A stretch of DNA of 64,000 bases from positions 18,259,537 through 18,323,536 of the forward strand of contig CP093829.1 in NCBI GenBank assembly GCA_033063855.1, in the 5' to 3' direction. The notes beneath the pieces are model-generated. The model was not told where the DNA came from. It searched no databases and was given only the letters and a program-made list of their open reading frames with translations. A program made the position numbers and the translations under genes. Shown piece by piece: positions 41,301-53,300 of this stretch (position 1 is the first letter of the stretch; the number at the start of each line of letters is the position of its first letter). The stretch is from Smittia aterrima (lineage: Eukaryota > Arthropoda > Insecta > Diptera > Chironomidae).

Positions 41301-44300
41301 ATTCTCGACACAAAGTAATGTCGTGTTGTTTTTCTCATTCGTTCGAATAATATTTTTTCTCGTTTATAAGACGCGCGAAGCAACAACAAGCGCGGAATCA
41401 TTCGGTTTGGTCGTGAAGAGTGAGTTGTTTACTTGTGTTAAATCGCGACTAAATTATTTATAAATGTAGTGGCTGAGACTGGCGGAATTCTTTATAATTT
41501 TATTATTTTTCTGCTTTCGTTTCGCGCTACCTTCGGATGAGAGTCCAAGTGTCCAACGAAGAAGGAGTCAGACAACGATTTCTTTCCTCTACCTGCTTTA
41601 AATAATCTCTCAACACTCTGTAAATCCACTTTGACTCGCGACTTATATTGCTACGAAAGCTAATTTTTCTTTCAACCATCACATCGTGCAACAAAACAAC
41701 GCAGTGCGCTCATAAATTTTGCATATCAGTAATGGCTTGTTCTCACCCGACGAACGAAGCACGAAAATGAAGAGAATTTCAATTTAAATAAACATCGCCG
41801 TGCATTCTATCCGCGCGAGGAGTAACGCTTCTTGCATTCTCCGCTTGCTCAAATTGGAATGTCGTGAAGACAATAATGTGAAATTGAAAGAGACGGAGTG
41901 AAGAAACTAGAAAAACTAGATTGAAAAATATTTGAAATTCCAATTTGCAGAAAGAGAGAGAGAGAAGAAAAAAAAATGAAAACAGCTCAGACAATAATGA
42001 ATGTAGTTGCAGCTATTAAGAGTTTGTTTATGCTTTGAACGTTACAAGTGAATCGAGCATTACGAGCACACCAGCAAAGTCGTCAACAATTTGCAGCAAA
42101 TTCCTCAATGCTTCATTAGCAGGCGGACTCGAATTGAGAAATTTTCCTCGAGAAAATAAATAAATAGAAACTTCAAACGTCCTTCGTCTGCTGATGCAAA
42201 TGATCATTGAAATTGCAGCATAATTTCTCATTCATAGTCGACAAGACGCGAAATGATTTGTCATTGACACTCATTCCCATTCCTCATCGCTCGCCAACTG
42301 ATGTAAGACACGACAAACTCCTTGTAATTTCTCAATTAACTCGACATTAGTCTCGCTCGCGCTTGAGCCACTCTATCGACACTTTATTTTTACCCATTGG
42401 ACCAAATGAAGCTTGAGTCGACCGAGAGAGTGTCGCGTCGATTCACATGACAATCGAGAAAAGCAAGAAATAGAATGAGTCACACCGGGTTTTTCTGCTG
42501 GCCCCGATGCAAAAATATTCAATTGGAATTCAATCAACGGCGAAAAGGCTTCGGAGAAATATAAATTTCGATATACGCTCGCAAGTTCATTAATTGCATA
42601 TTTCATCTTGAGGGTGGGCGAAGTCAGAGCGTAAACAAACATAAATAAACTTATTTTTTCTGTAAGCGCAGCTCGCTCCTTTTTTTCATTTCCCATAACT
42701 CTCGACTTGCCAATTTACTTGTTCTTATGAGTAATTTCTGTGCAAAACATCTTCGTCGATGCAGAAAAAGACTCGAAAATAAAAATAATTTCTCGCCACT
42801 GACTCGACGCGAGCTTTATTTACATAATTCTGGTGTATGAAGTCTCGGCTCCCCGCCTCTCGATTCCATTCCGCTTTACAACTCATTCATGAAATAACTC
42901 GCTGTGCAAAATTGTTTTGAAGTGCACATTGCATCAGCGGCAACAAAGTAATAACAATAAAATGCTTTTGGATTTTTTTTCCCTCGCTCAACAAACGAGT
43001 GAGCCTAACTGGCATTTTTCTGGTAAATGCCAAGCATTCTTTGAATGCTTTTCAGTTTTGTTTTGCAGGTGATGTGAGTGATTTTATTGCGACCGGTGGA
43101 CTCCGCAAATGGGAGCGGATAGACAAGTGTCTCGCTTGCCTATGAAAATCCATCAAATTTGCAACATATTTGTCGACGATAAAATTTGCATAAATTTCAT
43201 CTCCAAACGAACGACTCTCGTTCGAGAGAGAGAGCAAGCGAATTTTTAATGTTCCGTGAAAGGAAAATGCTTTATGTCGTCGGGCGCATAAATATTAATT
43301 GAATTAATGAATGCTTGATATCTTGCCATAATGTTCAGTGAAATAGACGAGAACAGAGAAGGAGGAGACGTGGAACTTTTTCGGTTTTTATTGCAACTCT
43401 TCTCTTCCTGTAATTTATTGCATCGAATAAATTTCCTAATTGAAACATAAAAAACTATGATAGGTTTCACGTACGAGAGAGCTCCTTTCAATTTATTATG
43501 TGGTTTAACGTACTCAATACTTTTTATAGCGGTTTCTCGATTCTCGATCGCTTCTTGTTGCTCTGCTTATGGAAAATGCCAAAAACTTTTCTAACGGAAC
43601 TTACTTTAATAAATCTCAAGAGTTAAAGCTGAAGTGTATCATTAAAATATGCACCGACTATAATACAACTCGAATGAATGAGTTGCATTGAAAAACAACC
43701 TCAAGTACAATCTCATGAATAGCGAGGAGCAGACGATGTCTTCTCTCACTTAAAACGAAAACAAATTATTTTTTTCTTCATTCATTATCATTTCTAAGTA
43801 CAAAGGCAAATGTTCTGAATGAACCTTGCGAGGTACTGCTTTCGAGGAACATTCGAGTCTTGTTTGTTTTGTTGGGAATTAATACGATTTAGATAAGCAC
43901 CCGAGCGCGAAATGTTTTCAATTTCTGTTCGCTCTGTAATTGATAAGCTTGCATGGTTTCGTATTTTTCATAAGCCACCGCGATAAAGTGTCTATAAATC
44001 CATAAAGCGTCAAACATTTTTAACAGCCCACTTACAATGTAATCGTCTTTGACGGGGAGGGCTGCTTTTTTTTTGTCTTCCACGAAATGTTTTCAAGTTG
44101 CGAGCGGGAAAACCAAAAACGACGACGACGTGAGTTGCGAAAGAAATCGCGAAGAAGAAAAAGAGTTAGACATCGTCGTCGTCACATATTTGCTTTAATT
44201 CCACGAAAACGAATCACTGCAAATTGCCATTCCACGAAGCGAGTGTCGTTTACAAGCTTCTAAACAATCGCGAGGTTGTGTGCTACGGAAATAGCGACTT

Positions 44301-47300
44301 TGAACTCGAAAATCGTTTTCCGACGAACTCAAGCTCTGAAATTTAATTGTGATGTCTGTGGGATGAATTGAACAAAAAGAAAAAACACAGTGCGGGGGCG
44401 TGAACTAATAAATCTAACGAAAAACACAACAAAATTGTTGTTTTCCTCCGACGCGTCGAAATATCGCTTTCACAATGGAAACAGTTTCATAAATCGGCTA
44501 ATTAAAGAGATTCTCGCGTCTCCTGTCGAGTCCACTCTTCCTTTTTGAAGGCTTCTCGCCTTCCTTGGAGAAGAAGAAGAGGCGAGATAAGATTATAATT
44601 AAACGCTACTTATCTTCCTCACACTTTTGGCGCCACTTAAAATCACAACAATCCGACGAAGCAAATTGAATTTTATATTTCCCTGAGACGAGAGTTGACT
44701 CGTTTCCGGTTTTTCGTCGGTAAAGACGATTAATGAATTATTCACGTCAGAACACTCACCTGAAAAGAGAGAAATAAATGAAGAAAGGAAACAATTAATA
44801 AGACGATTCATACGAATTGGATTTATTAGCGCAGAGGAAGTTTCTCTATCTCTCTCTTGATTACTTTTAATCGTTCATTTACTCGGAGGTTTTATCCAAG
44901 AGTGTCTGATGAGTTCTCGAGGCGGATGATTCTTTTTTTTTCGTTTTTAGAAACTCATTTACGCAAATCGTCGCAGAAATAGCAAAACAAATCAATTCAC
45001 CACACAAAAGCATCTCGCGTCTATTAATCAAAGCGGATTTATTTACTGCAAACTTCGTTGACTTCATTGACTTAATGACGGAATTATGTAAATCGGCTTC
45101 GCTAATTATTTTTTTTCTCAAGTTAGAGAGAGCCTCTGATCTTCGAGGCGGAGCTGGCATCTGATCTGCCGCCGAATAAAGAGCAAAACGAAATCTATTC
45201 GACGAACGTAAAACAAACTGTTTAGACTTTGTTACTCAATATCAAATGTGATAAAACAAGACGACAGCATAACAATTAGCATGAAAACGGCAAATCGAAG
45301 GTCGCTCAAATGTAAATCAGAGCAAACGTCAATCGATATGTCGCGTTTAGATATTTACGAGAGAGAGACACTCGATAAGTGAACTGTGGTGGCCCGAAAT
45401 ACCAAGAGAAGGACTGTTTACAAGTCAGCGACGCACAGCTAAACTTTAAAGTTGAAAAACAAAATTCCTCACTAATGAGTCATCGTCAGCAACAAACATA
45501 TTACAAACTTTGTTGTTTTGGACTTTTTTTTCTCTTTCTTGCTTTTTGCAGACAATCGACCACTTTTAAGGCTACCGCAGCACCAACAAAGAAAACGAAA
45601 TAAAATTTAATTCTCTGCTGACGTCGTCGTTGTCGGAATGAGATTGAGGTTGTTATGATAACAAGTTTTAATGATAAAAGCAATCTATTTTGGTGATGCT
45701 TCAACAATGGAAATTAGTTCCAGAAGCAGAAGAGGAAACAGCCGAAGCTGTTCGAAGGGATAAGAAACAGTTTTCTCTTTTTTTTTCACATAATTAAAAA
45801 TAATTTTTCAAATGCCAGGCGTGAATGGAGTGAAGGAGGGAAAAGCGAAATTGTTTTTTCAGCAATTAACGATGACAACCGTCGTCGAGATGTGGAGTGT
45901 CCTAATGAAACTTGAATTTTATTTACAACTCGAGCAGCAGAAGCAGCAGTAGCTCGATAAACATTCAACCCTTTCATGTTGCGAAGTTTCTTTTCTGTTA
46001 AATTTTTCGTCGCGAGCAAAGCAGATTTCAACATGGAACATCGCTTTTCGCCATGGGCGTCGCATGAAAGAGCGAAAAAAAACCACTCGAGTCTTTGGAA
46101 GAGTCTTCTCCTCGACAGAACTTTTCAATTACAAATATTCTTCCATTTAATTATGCCGAAAGTGAGGACGAGCAGCATGAAATGAACATACAATTGAAAT
46201 TAAAATGAAATTATCGTGAAATTCTTTCTTCTCCGAGAATGAGAGAGGCTGAGGGGATGAAGTTTTAATTTGAGTGAACGACCATTAGAAGTTTTTCGTC
46301 GCTCATGTTAGAATTGTTTGCAGTTCCGGAATTGAGTTTAATCAGACGTCGAGAAGATTCTTCGGTGTCTGACACATGGCGAATCCACTAAGAAACTTTC
46401 TTCCCTTATTAAATTTTCTTCATCGTCTGCTTCCAAAATCAATTTTAGTTTTTCCTCGTTGACGATATGAACTTTCTTGCTTGTGGTAAACAAACGGAAC
46501 GTGAGGTGAACGAATAGAAATCAAAGCAGCAATCGTAAAGCCCCAAGAAAGTTATTGTTTCGATGCCAGTGTCTCATGGCCGAATGCCGAAGGTTGTCTG
46601 ACAACTGACTGATGTGTGTCTGAATTTTGATTTACTTTTCGCCTTTTTGTTTTGCAGTCAGTCTTATGCAGTAAATGTCGTCACATTTCGTTCATTGACA
46701 AAAACAACATCGAATTTTATTGATTTCTTTCCTTCGCCATCGAAGGCCAACTTGCCATCTCCGCAGCTAAAAATAACACGTTCGTACGCTTCAATGTCGA
46801 ATGGAGAGAAAAGTGTTTTCTCATGAGCAAGTTGATATCGAAGACATTTATCCATGAAAGTTATTTTAAGAAATATTTCCAGTTGCACAAATAAATTGAT
46901 GGCAATCTAAAGTTTCGTCATCAGAACGTGGAAATACCGTGCGGCTTTACGCGAAGCGAGAATAAATCAAAGCGAATCGTTGATAACGTTTCGATTGAAG
47001 TGTGAAAAGGCTTATCGTTGAGAACTGATAACAAGTTTAAAAGATTTATGTTCCGATAATCGAAAAACTTTGATTATCTTAAAGGAAATCGAGTTTGAAC
47101 TTAAATATCCCGGAAGCTTTTCCATAAATTAGTTAAATCGAGTAATTGATGAGAAATTTTGAAGTACTCCTCAAGAACATTTCAACTAACGCTCCTTTAA
47201 TAACAATGAGTTGAAAAAGGGGAAAGTAGATCTAGAACAAACTCACACCCTACACTCTGAACATGAAAAATTTACTCTTCGATTTGAAAACGAAGTGTTA

Positions 47301-50300
47301 CGCTCTCCTTCCCGTTCCACCCACAACCGACATTCATTGCGGCGGTAATAGTTTTGTTTACTCATCGAAAGCAACTCATTGTTTCTTCATTTACAACATT
47401 GTAATGAACATTGTTTATGCTCCGCTCATTTTTTACTTCTCTTCTTGTTTGCTCTTTCAATTAGGTTGTCATTCTATTTGTGGAAGAAAAACAGAAGCTC
47501 AAAGTAATGTTAAATTGATTTTCCTTTCGATACTTTTGTGTTTTCCTTCCGAGAGAGCTCTCCTTTGTTTTCGTCATGAAAAGTTTTCCCTCCAATTTGC
47601 TGTTTTTCTCTTAAAATCCAAAAAGTTACGAAGCCCTTGAGATTGCGATTGAAGTTAATTGACGAAAATTTCTCTCCTCGTCTCAACACGAAACAATGAT
47701 CGATGAATAGCCGAATTAATTGATTTCCAATTCATTACAATTTGATTGTTAAGTAAACAGCGGTTCACGTGTTTCGTTGTGACACTTTTCAATGAAATTG
47801 ATTCGTTGTTTGGTTGAGCGTCTCTTGTCGCTCAAAAATCAGTTTCAAATTACAAGGAGAGAGACGTGTAATTAACCAAAGTACTAAACTTTCCCCGAAA
47901 CATCAACAAGGCTCAGTTGCTATCGTAATGTTTAATTTAACATCGATTTACATAAAACGGTGGAAAAGTTTTCTCCTTAGCGCTCTTTAAATTAAAAGAT
48001 CGTTTCGCGTTGATAAGCCACGAAGCAAAGAAATCCAACCGGGGATGGTAAAGTTGTGTTTCTCAGGAGACTCGAGAGAAGTTAATACCACGATGTAGGA
48101 GGGAAAAAAACGAGAAAAAATCCCCAACATTATTCAGTACGTGATCTGATGACAAAGAAAGAAGAAGAAGACCTTTTGCTTTAAGATGCTGCATGTGGCG
48201 ATATTTCGAGAACTTTCCAGTGATCCAATGGATTTGGAGGAGAGTCGAGGTGGAAGAAATTAGAATCTAATTGAAGATTTCAGATAACGAGCTTCAATAA
48301 CCATTAATCCGCATGTTATCGTTCTCCCTTGGATCTCTCAGTCGAGTGTTTTCGACAGCAAAGCAAGCAGCGAAAAAAAAAACTTTGTCCCCAGCACTGA
48401 TTGAATTATTAAATTTCCATCCTTAATTTCAAATCAACACCATTCACGTTTAGTTTAACTTTTTGACATAAAATTTTACGAGTTGGACTGAATGCGGAGG
48501 GGAGAGTGCTGAGCATATTGCTTTTTGAGATGAAATGGGCTTTTCATATTTGAAATTATTTAATATTCGCCATGATGGTAAGCGAGCGAACAACAGCAGT
48601 AACGAGAGAAGAAATAGTTAAAATTTTAAGTGTCGGAAGTTAAGTGAACAAAGAAATTATCACGCTTCGTAAATCATTCGCTGAGCCGTAAAAGTCGACG
48701 CTGTAGTGACAACAAATCTACGTCAAAGCTTCTCAACCACCCCAACTCCCGCGAAAAAAAAAATATTTGACGTCGTAAAAATTTCTGTTTGAATTTTCAA
48801 AGTACACAATGTTCAACATCGAAGAAGCAAACAAGGCGAAAAGATATCAAAGCATTGTTGCCTAATGCAGAGTTAGCGAGAGGAAGATTAACCTAGTCAT
48901 GGCAAGCAGGGATGACTATCGAGTTTGTTCGCTTCTCGGAAGGCTGCGTAGCCCGAAAGTAGAAAAGGGTGAAATCTCGTGAAATTATCTCGTGTTCTTC
49001 AATTTCTTCATCAAGTGTTATATGAATAAAACGGGGAAGAGAAATTTATTGTTAAGTTAAATCTCCCCCATGAGAAGATTCGCCTCGATATTTTTTTTTA
49101 TTCTTCCCTTAGCATCTTTAGAGTGAAAGTTATCGCGCATATGTGACGTCGTCCCTCTCCTTCCCATTCCCCGTTCAGTGTGTAAATACTTAAGAGTCAG
49201 CAGCGTACTGAAGAGTCGCTCGCGCGCGATCAAAGCCGTAAATGAAATAAAAAATTGAATTTATTATACTTATAAATATTAACTTTGTTTTACAAACAAA
49301 ACTGTTTAAAGAGTGAGAGACAGCCGCGTTCACCCCTTGGATTCTTCTTGTTTAGAAGACGGGGAAGAGACAACCGAGGAACATGATGTGAATTCAAGAA
49401 AATGCGGGGCGTAAAGTCATTGCGTGAAAAAGACAAAAGAGAAAGTTTTCACGCACAATTTTTTTTCCTCCATCTCCTCTCCTCTTGTCTTGATGGGACT
49501 TTATGAACGTAATGAATTTAAAAGTTGCCTTGAGAGTGCCACGAGCGGGAAATTTCTCGCTGAATAGCTTCGCATAAGACACGATTCATCGAATGACATC
49601 GTCGTCGTCTATTAATTGCTGAAGAATTCACATGAGCGAGAGGAAATAATTTGAAGGGGAACGCTCGAGAGCACTTCAGAGGAACAAAAGAAAATTTTCA
49701 AGTCGCTGAGAAATGAGCAAAGCGATGCTGCAATTTCTCATCATCGTAAGCATCTGCAAGCTTTCTGTTTCAATAGTTTTCCCATTCCCGCCGCAAACAA
49801 AAACTTCTTCTCCCTTGAAGCTTCGCATCAAATATTCATGCAAATGTTGAAGTCATCATCGATGACTCTTGCCCAACCATTAACTTTCCTCCTAAGTATT
49901 CATCTTTTTGTTTTGCGGACGATACGAAGCAACCACGCAATCGAGAAATGATTGAGGAAAGCGAGTGAGCGAGAGAGAGTGAATGAGAAGAAAGTTTTCG
50001 GGTGAGTTGTGTGATTGTTTGCGGTTTGGACAAGCTAACTTTTGAAATTAAATCCAATTGAACGTTTATTGTATTTTACCAGAAAACATTTGAAAAATTC
50101 AGAAAGAAGAAGAAGGAAATTTTTGTTTGTTTCTTACGAATCCTTATCTTTACCGAAATATTTTATTCATGTCTGTTTCATGAAAAAAAAAGGTTTCCCA
50201 CAACTTTCTGTGAGCAAACGAATGAAAATTCGTCTATTGCTTGTTCTCTCTTTGTGAGTGTGTACCATTGGAATTGATGGCAGACATGACAATCGAAAGA

Positions 50301-53300
50301 GCTTGCTCGCTTTATCTTCACATTCTCCTCAGTATTCAAATGATGCCTCATTCGTGCATGCTTGCGAGCAGTTGCTGTTGCTGTCTTGCGACTTCTTTGA
50401 GCGACAGCAAACAGATGAAAAGCTCTTTAAGGCTAGTCAAGGGATGGAGACTGAGAAAAGGCGAAAAACAAATACCCAAAGAACTGTTTAACGTTTGCAT
50501 GAAAAGCGGATTATGAGAAATTGGATTTAAATATTTTAAGATGTTTGCGTGTTGAAAATTCCTTTTGCTTGGAATTTTACATTTCACTTTGTTTGTCTCA
50601 AGTTTCATTTCGTTTGAAGTCGTCACTTCTCTCATGGCAACACCTGTAAACAATTTCTCCAAGGATTGCTTCATAGAACTGAAATTTCTCGATGATTCCC
50701 TTGTCGAAAGTGAAAGGTTCAAAGCATCGCACCCTGACAACAATTCATGAGTTTCAACACACAGTTTATTTTATTGCTTGAAGTTGTCAAGACGAAATTA
50801 GCTTTTGTTAAATGAAGAATTGAAAACCTTCAGAATAATTAAAAGTGAAACATTTCAATAGGCCCACTCAAAATTTTCAATAAAACAATTTCAATTCGAT
50901 TTCAAGTAATTTTCCTAATTCATTTGATCGTTGAAGTCAATCGAAGGAGAAGATTACAATTATTAAATTTTATGCATCACTTGATTCCTCGAAGAACTTT
51001 CCGTTCGTTGTAAAAGTTGGAGGAAAAACTTTCTGGGAAAATCTCTTATAAAGCAATTGAGCAAGAAATAATCTCGATAGGAAAAAGTTTTCTCTTCATC
51101 TTCCCTCCTTCAATCTCATCAGCCACAATTGATTGATTCAATTTTCATAAACGGCTTAAGAGAAAACCTGTCCGGGAAATCTCTGGCGGTGTGTTTGAAG
51201 AGGACGATTAATTTCATCAATGAACAGCACGCACCGTTCATAAATAATTTCGTGTTACGCTCTTCTTCGGAAAGAGATGAAAATTAAGATTGTTGGTTTT
51301 TCTCTGCGGATTTGAGAATCAATTCATTCGTTTCCATTTCTCCCCTTCTTCGTCGAGAACGGATAAAAGTGATTTCTACAAGCGACGTGAGTTCACGCGA
51401 CCTAATTCCGACAAAAATACGCATCGTCGGTATGTAACTGTTCGCATTAGGAAGCAGCAGCAATTCCTTTATCTTCTTAAGATTTACTCAAATGGCAAGC
51501 GAGGAGCTTCCCTTTCTACAAACACCTTAATGCATTCTACATTAAAAGCCAGAGCGAGATCTCTTTTTTTTATCAACTTGAAATCTTTTCTTTCTGTCCT
51601 CGCCCTTCTCTTCCTTCACAAGTGCGACAACTTTATGTATCAACTTTAACGATTATTAACGTTTCGTTAGGCATCGAGAAGAAAAGCTTCTTCATTCGTG
51701 TATCCTACTCCGCCCTCCCAATCTTCCTCCCCCATGCACACGAATAAAAACATTTTCCGTTTTCTTTTGCGAAATCAAATAAAATCTTCTGTTGAAATCA
51801 AGAAGCTGCCAAGTAAAGGAATCGATTGCGCTCGTCTTGGAAAATATTATTATTTTGCTGTCCTCGACATGTTCAGCACTAACTCGCCTTGGACATTAAA
51901 TCCCTTTAAAACGTGAGAGATTTTCTCTTCATCAGGTGAATAAAGAATCACAGACAGAAGGCTGACGTTGGAATGCATTGAAACTTGTCTATGATGATGA
52001 GCAATTAAGTTGATGGAGTTTTTTAAAAGAAGAAAAAACGTTGAAAAGAATTTTTCGAACTATTATTCACTCGAATAATGTGAAACAAAAACACACATTT
52101 TCCTTTAGAGCAAAATGCTAATAAGGAAAATAGCAAAAACCACAGAAGAGAGAAAAAAAAGCGCCGACAATGGAAATCATGGAAAAGTTATTTAATTTCA
52201 GATTCTGTGGTAACAAAAGAAAAATGAAAATTACGATTTTTTTCCGCAGAAACTCGAACGACAGAAAGAAAAGCGAAAAGAATCTTATCTTGATCAATGG
52301 GAAAGCCGATGCAGCATCGCTTTATCTTGGTGCTTGAGCAGAAGATTCGATGGAATTATGGGCATCAGTGGAATCACCCTCGTAGCAAGTTACTAATTTC
52401 TGATCCTGGGATTAGGGACGAGAAGTTGTGAGAGGCAAAGATGAAAATTGCGGAAAGGCCTAGTCAGAGATAAGAAGCTTCATCAAACGGCAAGATGTCA
52501 CAAACATGCTTTCTTGTTTCTTTAAAAACACTTTAAGGTCTACAAGTCGAAAACCAAAATCGCAATTAGAATTTCACGGTCTGAAAAGTTCTTCTGACAG
52601 TTACGATCAAAGCTAAAGCTCCCGGAAATGTTTAACACCGCAAAGCACCAATATCATTGTTGGATAAACGAGATCTGCAATTATCATTCGCGAACCATGA
52701 ATTAACTTATTTTGTTGACCGAATAAAACGTCGAACAAATAGAAACAGTAAACGGACAAAAAGTGTTCCGAGTTAAGTGTACTCGTCAAAGCGGAACGAT
52801 CGAAGGCAGCGACAAAGTTTCATTCATAAATCCATTTTTCCTCGTTTGCATTGCGTCATGAACAAGCCGTCGTTGACGTCGTTGGAGATCGACGAAGAAG
52901 CTCACGACGAGTGAACGAAGAGACCATAAATCAAAAAGAAATTAGAACTCATAAGAAATGTCTTAAATCTCGAGCCGAAAATTTGTTTTTCGTTAAAAAT
53001 AGTTTTAACGCGTTTAATGAAATGTGATGTGAGAATTTGTCAAATGAGTTTCATCATAAAACATTTTCCCTCTGCTTGAGCCTTGAATGAATAATTGATT
53101 CATCTGCTGATTAAGAAGCGAGAGGAGCTCATTGGAAAGTTTAAACCGATTTGGAAAGTGTATTCGTCCACGCGAACATTTTGAGTAAATTAAATAATTG
53201 AGAGCTTCATGCTCGAGTTCTAATTAATATTCCTTTGCGTGTCGAGCTCCATCTCTAACGTCATAAATTATTTTACACTAATTACAGCACCGGAAAAGAG

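Noticed and set aside
41950..41964. Short GAGA runs as individual promoter elements
   Set aside because: GAGAG and CTCTC are scattered throughout the window, so single short runs carry no information.
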